Part shown: piece by piece, positions 46,137-53,846 of the stretch | Layout: each line of letters starts with the position of its first letter | Position numbering within the stretch: the first letter of the stretch is position 1 | From: Caulobacter hibisci | GTDB lineage: Bacteria; Pseudomonadota; Alphaproteobacteria; Caulobacterales; Caulobacteraceae | Direction: 5' to 3' | Length of the DNA stretch: 64,000 bases | Assembly (NCBI RefSeq): GCF_016135805.1 | Contig: NZ_JADWOX010000009.1 | Location: 62,001-126,000 of the forward strand | Program-made: the position numbers and the translations under genes | The notes under the pieces: generated by a model | Told to the model about the DNA's origin: nothing | The model's input: the letters and a program-made list of their open reading frames with translations, nothing else | Database searches by the model: none

Positions 46137-46877
46137 TCAGTTCGTCGGCGGGGCGCTCCAGCCCTCGCGGAATCGCTGGAGGGCGAAGAGGAATTCATGG
46201 GCGCCCATGGTCACCACGCTGAGCAGCACGCCGGCCGCCAGGGCTGAAACCACGATGAGGCCCACCCATTGCGCTGGGGTCAGGTCATGGCGCCAACCTC
46301 CCCGCGTTCGGATCTGATCGGGCTGTCGTCCGACAGGAACGCCGTGGCCGCGAGGACTCGCAGCAACAGCTTCGAAGGGGGATCCCCAGCCGCCTGAGCC
46401 TTGCGCAACGCCGAGACGGTCTCCGGCACCAGCCGCTCCCGTTCCGGCGTCGCCGCCATCAGCGTCAGGCCCTCTTCCAGCGACTTCCAGCTGGCGATGA
46501 AGAACGCCGAACCGGGAGGCGAGCCTGAAGCCCTTGTCTTGGGTGTATTGTCGTTCATGGCCGCTCCCGCTGCTGTCGTCAGGAGAGACCGGCTCGGGGT
46601 CGTCGGCTAGGCCCGGTGATTGCCTACGGTAGTCATTACCGGGGTCCCATTTTCCGGGCGCCTGCTCCCAGGCCACGAAGGCCAGTGCGGCGTCGCGGCG
46701 CGGCATGCCGGCCAGGCGGCGCCGGGCGCTGAGCACGTGCATCTCGACGGTCTTGGGCGACAGGCTGAGCAGGCGCGCGATTTCCTTGGAGCGCTGATGC
46801 TGGGCGATCAGGCGCAGGATCTCGCGCTCACGGGGCGTGAGCTTCTCGAAACCAAGGCTGTCGGCAGGCTCGACCAT
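46137..46877 (-). CDS. LuxR-type HTH protein with C-terminal TM helix
   Basis: 246 residues if read in one frame. Residues 10-70 are a GerE/LuxR helix-turn-helix: EKLTPREREILRLIAQHQRSKEIARLLSLSPKTVEMHVLSARRRLAGMPRRDAA. The end is RGGWRHDLTPAQWVGLIVVSALAAGVLL, an N-D-L-T-P-like turn and a TM helix as in membrane-tethered HTH proteins of alphaproteobacteria. The middle third (about 46280-46558) has poor third-position GC in this frame and overlaps another ORF, so the middle could be spurious or this could be two genes. ATG 46877 chosen. Confidence 0.6.
   Translation of the reverse strand: MVEPADSLGFEKLTPREREILRLIAQHQRSKEIARLLSLSPKTVEMHVLSARRRLAGMPRRDAALAFVAWEQAPGKWDPGNDYRRQSPGLADDPEPVSPDDSSGSGHERQYTQDKGFRLASRFGVLHRQLEVAGRGPDADGGDAGTGAAGAGDRLGVAQGSGGWGSPFEAVAASPRGHGVPVGRQPDQIRTRGGWRHDLTPAQWVGLIVVSALAAGVLLSVVTMGAHEFLFALQRFREGWSAPPTN
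46280..46558 (-). CDS. 92-aa ORF overlapping the LuxR-type gene in another frame
   Basis: ATG 46558 has GGGAG six bases upstream. The product reads MNDNTPKTRASGSPPGSAFF, SWKSLEEGLTLMAATPERERLVPETVSALRKAQAAGDPPSKLLLRVLAATAF. By hand count about 88 percent of its third positions are G or C, against about 60 percent for the LuxR frame in the same bases, so codon use favours this frame. Not recognised; cytosolic, helical. It may be a genuine gene between an HTH-only gene and a small TM gene. Confidence 0.5.
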   Translation of the reverse strand: MNDNTPKTRASGSPPGSAFFIASWKSLEEGLTLMAATPERERLVPETVSALRKAQAAGDPPSKLLLRVLAATAFLSDDSPIRSERGEVGAMT

Positions 46878-47004
46878 GGCGCTAACATGGTCCCAGCACA
46901 GCCTCCCGTCCAGCGGCTGCGGCGTCAATTCCGGACGTTTCAAAGTTAACAATCAGACAGTTCGCCCGATTGCCCCCCTGACGAGACCCCGGATGGAGTC
47001 TCGC

Positions 47005-49173
47005 TCAGGCGCCGCCCACGAACGGCAGGCGGGTGGTCGCCTGGCCCGACAGCGCCAGCAGGGCGTTGGCCGTCGCCGGGCCGATCACCGGCGTGCCGGG
47101 CTCGCCCACCCCGCTCGGCGGGGCGGCCGACGGCGCGATGTGGGTCTCGACGCTCGGCGCCTCGGCGATCCTCAGCACGCGGTAGGTGTCGAAATTGCTC
47201 TGGTCCACCACGCCCTCGGTCAGGGTCACCTGGCCGTACAGCGCCGCCGACAGGCCGTAGCAGGTTCCACCTTCCATCTGGGCGGCGATCTGGTCGGGCG
47301 AGATGGCCACGCCGCAGTCGATAGCGGTGACCACCCGGCCGACGCGCGGCTCGCCGTCAACCAGCTTGACCTCGGCCACCTGGGCGACGACCGAGCCGAA
47401 GCTCTCGTGCACCGCCACGCCGCGCGTCCAGCCCTCTCCCGCCTTGGGCCCGGCCTTCTCGATCGCGAGGTCCAGCGCCGTCAGGTGCCGGTTGGCCCCC
47501 GCCTTGGCGTAGAGGGCGCGGCGGTACTCCACAGGATCCTTGCCGGCCTTGCGGGCCAGCTGGTCGATGGTGTGCTCCATGACGAAGGCGGTGTGGGTCG
47601 CCCCCACCGAGCGCCACCACAGCACCGGCACGCCCACTTCTGGGAAGGCGACCTGGGCGTCGACGATCGGCGTGGCCTTCAGATAGGGCGAATCCGACGC
47701 CCCCTCGACGGCGGTCTGGTCGACGCCCTTCGAGGGCATCGGCGAGTCCTTCATGATCGACTGGCTGACGATGCGATGGCGCCAGGTCGCCGGCAGGCCG
47801 TCCTTGTCGAGCGTCACCCGCACGGCGTGGACCACCAGCGGCCGGTAGTAGCCGGCCTTCATGTCGTCCTCGCGGGTCCAGACCAGCTTCACCGGCTTGC
47901 CGCCCCCGACCTTCTTGGCCACGTGCACGCACTCGGCCACGTAGTCGGCGTTGAAGGTCGCCCGCCGCCCGAACGAGCCGCCGGCGAACAGGGTCTCGAC
48001 CTCGACCGAGCCTGGCAGGGTTCCGACGATCCGGGCCGCGGCCAGCTGGTCCAGCGTCTGGCCCTGCGAGCCGTGCACCAGCTTGACCGAATTGCCGTCG
48101 ACGATCGCCACGCAGTTCATCGGCTCCATGGTGGCGTGGGCCAGGTAGGGGAACTCGTAGACCGCCTCGAAGGCGTCGGTTCCGCCGGCGGCCTGGGCCG
48201 CGTCGCCCTTGGCCCCGAACGATTCCCACTTCTGGTCGGCCGGACCCTTGCCGGTGGCCAGGTCCCGGAAGGCCGCCGTGATCTGCGCCGAACCGCGCTT
48301 CTCGGCCTTGGCCTCGTCCCAGCGCACGGTCACGGCTTCCTTCCCCAGACGCGCGGCCCAGGTGGATTTCGCCACCACCGCCACCCCGGTCGGGATCTCG
48401 AAGACGTCGACCACGCCCGCCACTTTCCTGGCGGCATCGGCGTCGAAGCTGACGACCTTGGCCCCGAAGCGCGGCGGATGGACGACCATGGCCGTCAGCA
48501 TGTCGGGCAGGTGGACGTCCTGGGTGTAGCGGGCCGTGCCGTCGCTCTTGGCCTGGCCGTCCTTGCGGCGCACCCGCTGGGTGCCGATCAGGGTGAAGGC
48601 CTTGGGATCCTTCAGGGCCGGGCTCTCCGGCGGCGTGACCTTGGCGGCGTCGGCGGTCAGGTCGGCGAAGGCGGCGGACTTGCCCGAGGCGTGGGTCAGC
48701 ACCCCGTCCTTGACCACGATCTCGCCGGCCGGGACGTTCCAGCGATTGGCGGCGGCCTCGACAAACATCGCCCGCGCGCCCGCCCCGGCCTTGCGCAGCT
48801 GCTCCCAGCTGTTGGAGATCGCCGAGCTGCCGCCGGTCAGCTGCGCGCCCAGGGCGCCGTTGCCGTAGAGCTTGGCGTTGGCCGGCGACTGCTCGACCCG
48901 CACCTTGGCCCAGTCGGCGTCCAGCTCCTCGGCGACGATGGCCGCCAGGCCCGCATGGCTGCCCTGGCCGAACTCGACATGCTTGGAGATCACGGTGACG
49001 AAGCCGTCGGGCTCGAAACGGATGAACGGGCCGAACGCTCCGACCTCGACCTTGGAGCCGGCGCTCATCAGGTCGGCCGGCGAGCAGCCGACCACCAATG
49101 CGCCGCCGACCACCGCGGCTCCGACCACCACCTCGCGGCGGCTGAAGCCGTCCGGTTTAACGGGAGCGTTCAT
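47005..49173 (-). CDS. Molybdenum hydroxylase large subunit (isoquinoline 1-oxidoreductase beta type)
   Basis: 722 residues. The N-terminus has a twin-arginine signal ([20 protein letters not shown] followed by Cys), so it is exported folded and may be lipid-anchored. Mo-cofactor motifs include [54 protein letters not shown] and [20 protein letters not shown]. The family oxidises N-heterocycles or aldehydes with the small iron-sulfur subunit; true substrate unknown. Start overlaps the small-subunit stop by 4 bp. It needs the cytidine form of the cofactor, matching mocA and xdhC nearby. Confidence 0.92.
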   Translation of the reverse strand: MNAPVKPDGFSRREVVVGAAVVGGALVVGCSPADLMSAGSKVEVGAFGPFIRFEPDGFVTVISKHVEFGQGSHAGLAAIVAEELDADWAKVRVEQSPANAKLYGNGALGAQLTGGSSAISNSWEQLRKAGAGARAMFVEAAANRWNVPAGEIVVKDGVLTHASGKSAAFADLTADAAKVTPPESPALKDPKAFTLIGTQRVRRKDGQAKSDGTARYTQDVHLPDMLTAMVVHPPRFGAKVVSFDADAARKVAGVVDVFEIPTGVAVVAKSTWAARLGKEAVTVRWDEAKAEKRGSAQITAAFRDLATGKGPADQKWESFGAKGDAAQAAGGTDAFEAVYEFPYLAHATMEPMNCVAIVDGNSVKLVHGSQGQTLDQLAAARIVGTLPGSVEVETLFAGGSFGRRATFNADYVAECVHVAKKVGGGKPVKLVWTREDDMKAGYYRPLVVHAVRVTLDKDGLPATWRHRIVSQSIMKDSPMPSKGVDQTAVEGASDSPYLKATPIVDAQVAFPEVGVPVLWWRSVGATHTAFVMEHTIDQLARKAGKDPVEYRRALYAKAGANRHLTALDLAIEKAGPKAGEGWTRGVAVHESFGSVVAQVAEVKLVDGEPRVGRVVTAIDCGVAISPDQIAAQMEGGTCYGLSAALYGQVTLTEGVVDQSNFDTYRVLRIAEAPSVETHIAPSAAPPSGVGEPGTPVIGPATANALLALSGQATTRLPFVGGA

Positions 49174-49736
49174 CGCACCTCTCCGCGCTGCACGCGCGAC
49201 GTCGCGCCGGAGGCGGCCGAGATCGCCTCGTCGATATCGGCCTCCGCCGCGGGCTTGGCGGCGGGCGGGGCCGCCACCACGGGAGCGGCGGCGCTGGAGG
49301 CGGCGTCCTTGATCGCCGCCCGGATCCGCTGATAGGCGCCGCAGCGGCAGATGTTCCCGCCCATGGCCGCGTCGATGTCGTCGTCGGTGGGCTTCTTGTT
49401 GGCTTCGAGCAGGGCGGCGGCCGACATGATCTGGCCCGACTGGCAGTAGCCGCACTGTGGCACGTCCAGCCTGACCCAGGCCTGCTGCAGCGGATGGGCG
49501 CCGCCCAAGCCTTCGATGGTGGTGATCTTGGCGCCGGACAGCGCCGCGATCGGGGTCACGCAGGAGCGCACCGGGTCGCCGTTGACGTGCACCGTGCAGG
49601 CCCCGCACTGGGCCAGGCCGCAGCCGAACTTCGTGCCGGTCAGGCCCAGCTCGTCGCGCAGCACCCACAGCAGCGGCGTATCGGGATCGGCCTCGACCGA
49701 CATCGCCTTGCCGTTGACGTCCAAGCTCGCCGCCAT
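49170..49736 (-). CDS. Molybdenum hydroxylase [2Fe-2S] subunit (isoquinoline 1-oxidoreductase alpha type)
   Basis: 188 residues. A plant-type ferredoxin domain with Cys39, Cys44, Cys47 and Cys59 ([20 protein letters not shown]) and a second [2Fe-2S] domain with Cys95, Cys98, Cys130 and Cys132 ([29 protein letters not shown]). A 35-residue Ala-rich tail ([17 protein letters not shown]) is extra. No Tat signal of its own; it should be exported with the large subunit. ATG 49736 chosen, the upstream part being unconserved. Confidence 0.94.
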   Translation of the reverse strand: MAASLDVNGKAMSVEADPDTPLLWVLRDELGLTGTKFGCGLAQCGACTVHVNGDPVRSCVTPIAALSGAKITTIEGLGGAHPLQQAWVRLDVPQCGYCQSGQIMSAAALLEANKKPTDDDIDAAMGGNICRCGAYQRIRAAIKDAASSAAAPVVAAPPAAKPAAEADIDEAISAASGATSRVQRGEVR

Positions 49737-49917
49737 GCGTCGCCTCCCTGCCCTTGCACCTGAGCTAACACCGTTCCCCAGGCGGTTCGCCAGTGAAATT
49801 TTAACGCCGTCAGGATCGCCCCAAAGCCGGTTCCGCGACGCCTGTTGCGCGAAAGGCCTCACGCTCGCGCCCGACGCGCCCTAGCTTGAACGCACGACTT
49901 CTTCAGAGGACGCGACC

Positions 49918-50814
49918 TTGGATTCCTTCCCCGCCTATTTCCCCCTCGCCGGCCGCAAGGTGGTGATCGCCGGAACCGGCGAGGGCGCCGAGGCCAAGGC
50001 CCGGCTGTTCGATGGCGCCCCGGCGACCCTGATCCGGCTGGAGGACGCCAAGGCCTTCCTACCCGGGTCCTATACCGGCGCGGTGCTGGCCTTCGTCTCC
50101 AGCCCGGACGAGGTGTTCGTCCAGGCGGCCGCCCGGGCCGCGCGGGCCGCCGGCGTGCTGGTCAATGTCGTCGACAAGCCGGCCATGTGCGACTTCAACA
50201 CCCCCGCCGTCATCGACCGCGGCGAGGTGGTGGCGGCCGTCGGCACCGGAGGGGCCGCGCCCGTGCTGGCCACCATGCTGCGCTCCGACATCGAGGCCCA
50301 GGTGCCCGAGGGCGCCGGCCGGGTCGCGGCCCTGATGCGCAACTTCCAGAGCGAGGTGCGCGGCGCCCTGCCCACCCTGCACGAACGCCGGGCCTTCCTG
50401 CGCGAGGCGCTGTCGGGCGAAGCGGCCCAGGCGGCCATGACCGGCGACATGGAAAAGGCCGGCGTGCTGTTCCGGGAGGCCCTGGCCCGCAATGCCAAAA
50501 AGGACGGCAAGGTCCGCTTCGTGGCCGGCAAGGGCCCCGCCGACCTGCTGACCCTACGCGCGGTGCGGGCGCTCAGCGCCGCCGACGTGCTGGTCATCGA
50601 CACCGGCGCCGACCCCGAGGTCGTCACCATGGCCCGCCGCGACGCCCAGCGGCTGTCGCCGGCCGAGGCCAGCCCCGAACACCTGATCGAACTGGCCAAG
50701 AGCGGCCGCCAGGTCGTCCGCCTGGTGGCGGCGCCGGTCGAACCGGCCGACATCCAGGCCCTGGCGGCGGCGGGGGTGACGGTCGAGGTGCTGCTGACGG
50801 CGCCGGCCGGCTAA
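49918..50814 (+). CDS. cysG: CysG-like siroheme synthase with truncated methyltransferase domain
   Basis: 298 residues from TTG 49918 (GAGGA upstream). Residues 1-150 are the precorrin-2 dehydrogenase/ferrochelatase domain: YFPLAGRKVVIAGTGEGAEAKARLF, VVDKPAMCDFNTPAVIDRGEVVAAVGTGGAAPVLATMLR; a helical middle follows. Residues 198-298 begin like uroporphyrinogen-III C-methyltransferase (VRFVAGKGPADLLTLRAVRALSAADVLV) but the domain stops after about 100 of the usual 240 residues, losing the later SAM-binding motifs. So the protein probably only makes siroheme from precorrin-2. Sulfite reductase genes are not next to it. Confidence 0.85.
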   Translation: MDSFPAYFPLAGRKVVIAGTGEGAEAKARLFDGAPATLIRLEDAKAFLPGSYTGAVLAFVSSPDEVFVQAAARAARAAGVLVNVVDKPAMCDFNTPAVIDRGEVVAAVGTGGAAPVLATMLRSDIEAQVPEGAGRVAALMRNFQSEVRGALPTLHERRAFLREALSGEAAQAAMTGDMEKAGVLFREALARNAKKDGKVRFVAGKGPADLLTLRAVRALSAADVLVIDTGADPEVVTMARRDAQRLSPAEASPEHLIELAKSGRQVVRLVAAPVEPADIQALAAAGVTVEVLLTAPAG

Positions 50815-50820
50815 TTGAAA

Positions 50821-50988
50821 CCTCTCCCGTGGGGAGAGGGAGGGGCCCGCGCCGCAGGCGTGGGAGGGTGAGGGCGTACGCCGTCGGCGGTCCCGTCACC
50901 AGTTCGTCCCCGTCATTTCCGGAAAGGTCTAAGCCCCCTCACCCTCCCATGCTGCGCATGGGCCCCTCCCTCTCCCTATGGGAGAGGT
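50821..50988. repeat. Intergenic palindromic element, family D2, copy 1
   Basis: Ends CCTCTCCCGTGGGGAGAGGG and CCCTCTCCCTATGGGAGAGG. A central stretch GTGAGGGCGTACGCCGTCGG (50869-50888) and CCCCTCACCCTCCCA are shared with the copy at 53664-53840. It lies between cysG and the purH riboswitch. Confidence 0.8.
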
Positions 50989-51035
50989 TTTCTTCGCCGC
51001 ATTGACTCCCCGCCCCCCCTCCGTATGTTCCGCGC

Positions 51036-51106
51036 CGTTCGAGTGACTGGCGTTGAAGGTGGGTGACCACCGGGGAGCTCGAGACGCATATGCCGCGCGC
51101 CTGGGC
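51036..51106 (+). promoter_or_regulatory. ZTP (pfl) riboswitch before purH
   Basis: The conserved blocks are GTGACTGGCG (51043-51052), hairpin GGTGG-GTGA-CCACC (51058-51071), GGGGAGC right after it, and CGCCTGGGC (51098-51106), with CGAG/CTCG closing pairs. These are the pfl-motif consensus blocks in the right order and spacing. ZTP rises when folate is low and should switch on purH, whose product uses formyl-folate. It ends 34 bp before the GTG start. Confidence 0.93.
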
Positions 51107-51140
51107 TCCTTTCTGACCGCAACCAGACCCGGAGTCCCCC

Positions 51141-52733
51141 GTGCCCGCCGCCCCCGACTATCCGTCCGCCCCCGATCTCGTCGCCCCCAAGCGCGCCCTG
51201 CTGTCGGTCTCCGATAAGACCGGCCTGGTCGAGGCGGCCAAGGTCCTGCACGAGGCGGGCGTCGAGCTGGTCTCGACCGGCGGCACCAAGGCGGCCATCG
51301 CCGCGGCCGGCCTGCCGGTGAAGGACGTGTCGGACCTGACGGGTTTCCCCGAGATGATGGACGGCCGGGTCAAGACCCTGCACCCCATCGTCCACGGCGG
51401 GCTGCTGGGCGTGCGCGACGCGCCCGAGCACGCCAAGGCCATGGCCGACCACGGCATCGGCGGCATCGATATCCTCTATGTGAACCTCTATCCATTCGAG
51501 GCCACCGTCGCGAAGGGCGGCTCTTACGAAGAGTGCGTCGAGAACATCGACATCGGCGGCCCGGCCATGATCCGCTCGGCGGCCAAGAACCACGGCTACG
51601 TCTCGGTCTGCACCGACCCGGCCGACCTGGGCGACGTGCTGGACGCCCTGAAGGCCGACGGCGGCACCTCGCTGGCCCTGCGCAAGACCCTGGCGGCCCG
51701 CGCCTACGCCCGCACGGCGGCCTATGACGCGGCGATCTCGGCCTGGTTCGCCGCTCAACTGGGCCAGGACTTCCCGGCCCGCAAGTCCATCGCCGGCGAG
51801 CTGCGCCAGACCATGCGCTACGGCGAGAATCCGCACCAGAAGGCGGCTTTCTACACCTTCCCCAATCCCCGCACCGGCGTGGCCACGGCCAAGCAGCTGC
51901 AGGGCAAGGAACTGAGCTACAACAACATCAACGACACCGACGCGGCCTTCGAGCTGATCGCCGAGTTCGACCCGGCCCAGGGTCCGGCCGTGGCCATCAT
52001 CAAGCACGCCAACCCCTGCGGCGTGGCTCTCGGCGCGACCCAGCGCGAGGCCTATGAGCGGGCCCTGGCCTGCGACCCGACCAGCGCCTTCGGCGGCATC
52101 GTCGCGACCAACACCCGCCTGACCCGCGAAGCGGCCGAAGCCATGGTCGAGATCTTCACCGAGGTGGTGATCGCTCCGGAAGCCGACGACGACGCGATCG
52201 CCGTGTTCGCCGCCAAGAAGAACCTGCGCCTGCTGGTCACCGGCGGCCTGCCCGACCCGCTGTCGACCGGCGACACCTTCAAGAGCGTGGCCGGCGGCTT
52301 CCTCGTTCAATCCCGTGACGACGCGCGGATCAAGGCGACCGACCTGAACATCGTCACCCAGCGCCAGCCGACCGAGGAAGAGATCCGCGACATGCTGTTC
52401 GCCTTCCAGATCGGCAAGCACGTCAAGTCCAACGCCATCGTCTACGCCCGCGCCGGCCAGACCCTGGGCGTCGGCGCCGGCCAGATGAACCGCAAGGACT
52501 CGGCCCGGATCGCGGCCCTGCGCGCCGCCGACTTCGGCCTCGACCTGAAGGGCTGCGCCTGCGCCTCGGAAGCCTTCTTCCCGTTCGCCGACGGCCTGAT
52601 CCAGGCGGCCGAAGCCGGCGCCACGGCGATCATCCAGCCGGGCGGCTCGATGCGCGACCCCGAGGTCATCGAGGCCGCCGACAAGCTCGGCCTCACTATG
52701 GCCTTCACTGGCGTGCGAGTGTTCAGGCACTAA
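51141..52733 (+). CDS. purH: Bifunctional AICAR transformylase / IMP cyclohydrolase
   Basis: 530 residues from GTG 51141. The N-terminal IMP cyclohydrolase domain has [44 protein letters not shown] and [17 protein letters not shown]. The transformylase domain has [42 protein letters not shown] and [26 protein letters not shown]. It carries out the last two steps of purine synthesis. Control by the riboswitch just upstream is expected. Confidence 0.97.
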   Translation: MPAAPDYPSAPDLVAPKRALLSVSDKTGLVEAAKVLHEAGVELVSTGGTKAAIAAAGLPVKDVSDLTGFPEMMDGRVKTLHPIVHGGLLGVRDAPEHAKAMADHGIGGIDILYVNLYPFEATVAKGGSYEECVENIDIGGPAMIRSAAKNHGYVSVCTDPADLGDVLDALKADGGTSLALRKTLAARAYARTAAYDAAISAWFAAQLGQDFPARKSIAGELRQTMRYGENPHQKAAFYTFPNPRTGVATAKQLQGKELSYNNINDTDAAFELIAEFDPAQGPAVAIIKHANPCGVALGATQREAYERALACDPTSAFGGIVATNTRLTREAAEAMVEIFTEVVIAPEADDDAIAVFAAKKNLRLLVTGGLPDPLSTGDTFKSVAGGFLVQSRDDARIKATDLNIVTQRQPTEEEIRDMLFAFQIGKHVKSNAIVYARAGQTLGVGAGQMNRKDSARIAALRAADFGLDLKGCACASEAFFPFADGLIQAAEAGATAIIQPGGSMRDPEVIEAADKLGLTMAFTGVRVFRH

Positions 52734-52751
52734 AGGTCTGGCACTAGGGTC

Positions 52752-52778
52752 TTTGGGGAGCTTTCACGGCTCCCCAAA
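52752..52778 (+). terminator. Terminator-like hairpin after purH
   Basis: TTTGGGGAG pairs with CTCCCCAAA around CTTTCACGG, 18 bp after the purH stop. A T run is missing behind it, so it may act as a pause or stabilising hairpin. Confidence 0.5.
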
Positions 52779-52784
52779 TCCGAC

Positions 52785-52856
52785 TACCCCCGCGAAGGCG
52801 GGGGCCCAAGCTGAGGTTCCGGAAAGCCCGCTTGGATCCCCGCCTTCGCGGGGATG
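52785..52856. repeat. Intergenic palindromic element, B-like
   Basis: CCCCCGCGAAGGCGGGGG (52787-52804) and ATCCCCGCCTTCGCGGGGAT (52836-52855) are hairpins in themselves and pair with each other. CCCAAGC / GCTTGG inside recalls family B. Confidence 0.75.
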
Positions 52857-52881
52857 CGCGGAGATGAAGACGGGAAGCTAG

Positions 52882-53655
52882 ATGGACAGCACATCCTGGG
52901 GAGCCAAGGTCGTCGCGCGCTCGCGGGTGTTCAAGCCCGTGGGCCTGGGGCCTTTTCCGGTGGCGCTGATCCTGCACGGCTGCGGCGGCAAGACCCCTTT
53001 CCTGGAGACCTATGCCGAGGTCGCGGTGAAGGCCGGCTACGCCGCTGTCGTGCTCGACTCGTTCAAGCCGCGCGGCATGAGCACGCTCGACGGCAAGCTG
53101 TTCGTCTGCACCCTGATGACCCTGCACGGGGCCAAGCGCGCGGCCGACATCTTCGGGACCCTGGCCTGGCTGAAGACGCAAGACTGGGCCCGGGCCGACC
53201 AGGTGTTCCTGGCCGGCTGGAGCCACGGCGCCTGGACGATCATGGACGCCTACGCCCTGGGAACCTCGGCCCCATCGGCCACCGGCCTGCCCGACGCCGA
53301 CGCGGTCGCCCTGCGCCAGCAGGTCAAGGGGGCGCTGCTGGTCTACCCCTATGCGGCCTATCCCTCGATGACCAGCCGGCGCGGCTGGGGTCCCGGCGCG
53401 CCGCCGGTCTGGTCGGTGCTGGGCCAGAAGGACGGGGTGGTCGGCTGGCGCTTCCCCAAGAAGGCGCTGGACCGCCTGACCGCCGACGGCGTCAGGGTCG
53501 ACCTCAAGCTCTACGCCGACGCCACCCACGCCTTCGACGACGACAAGGCCAACGATCCCCGGGCGATCTATCGGCCGGACCTGTTCCAGGAGGTCCAGGA
53601 CTATTTCGGCGCGGCCCTGCGCGCGGTGGCGTCGAAGCCTGGGATGTTTGCTTAA
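52882..53655 (+). CDS. Dienelactone-hydrolase-family alpha/beta hydrolase
   Basis: 257 residues. PFPVALILHGCGGKTPF is the oxyanion strand, FLAGWSHGAWTIMDAY the nucleophile elbow (Gly-x-Ser-x-Gly), VWSVLGQKDGVVG gives the acid, and YADATHAFDDDKAND the catalytic His. No signal peptide, so cytosolic. The family includes dienelactone hydrolase and many general carboxyl-ester or C-C hydrolases. Substrate unknown. It is flanked by palindromic elements on both sides, so it seems monocistronic. Confidence 0.85.
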   Translation: MDSTSWGAKVVARSRVFKPVGLGPFPVALILHGCGGKTPFLETYAEVAVKAGYAAVVLDSFKPRGMSTLDGKLFVCTLMTLHGAKRAADIFGTLAWLKTQDWARADQVFLAGWSHGAWTIMDAYALGTSAPSATGLPDADAVALRQQVKGALLVYPYAAYPSMTSRRGWGPGAPPVWSVLGQKDGVVGWRFPKKALDRLTADGVRVDLKLYADATHAFDDDKANDPRAIYRPDLFQEVQDYFGAALRAVASKPGMFA

Positions 53656-53663
53656 ATAGAAAA

Positions 53664-53840
53664 CCCCTCTCCCGTGGGGAGAGGGAGGGGCCCGTCCCGA
53701 CGCATGTCGGGATGGGAGGGTGAGGGCGTACGCCGTCGGCGGTCCCATCACCCTTGATCCCTGCCCTGTCCGGACAGGTCTAAACCCCTCACCCTCCCAG
53801 GCTATCGCCTGGGCCCCTCCCTCTCCCTCTGGGAGAGGGT
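53664..53840. repeat. Intergenic palindromic element, family D2, copy 2
   Basis: Ends CCCCTCTCCCGTGGGGAGAG and CCCTCTCCCTCTGGGAGAGGG; shares GTGAGGGCGTACGCCGTCGG (53720-53739) with 50821-50988 while the flanking arms have drifted. It lies between converging genes. Confidence 0.8.
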
Positions 53841-53846
53841 TTGGGA

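Noticed and set aside
46837..49332. 831-codon plus-strand ORF opposite the molybdenum hydroxylase
   Set aside because: Same shadow pattern; composition rich in Arg, His, Gly and Leu, no domain, opposite intact genes.
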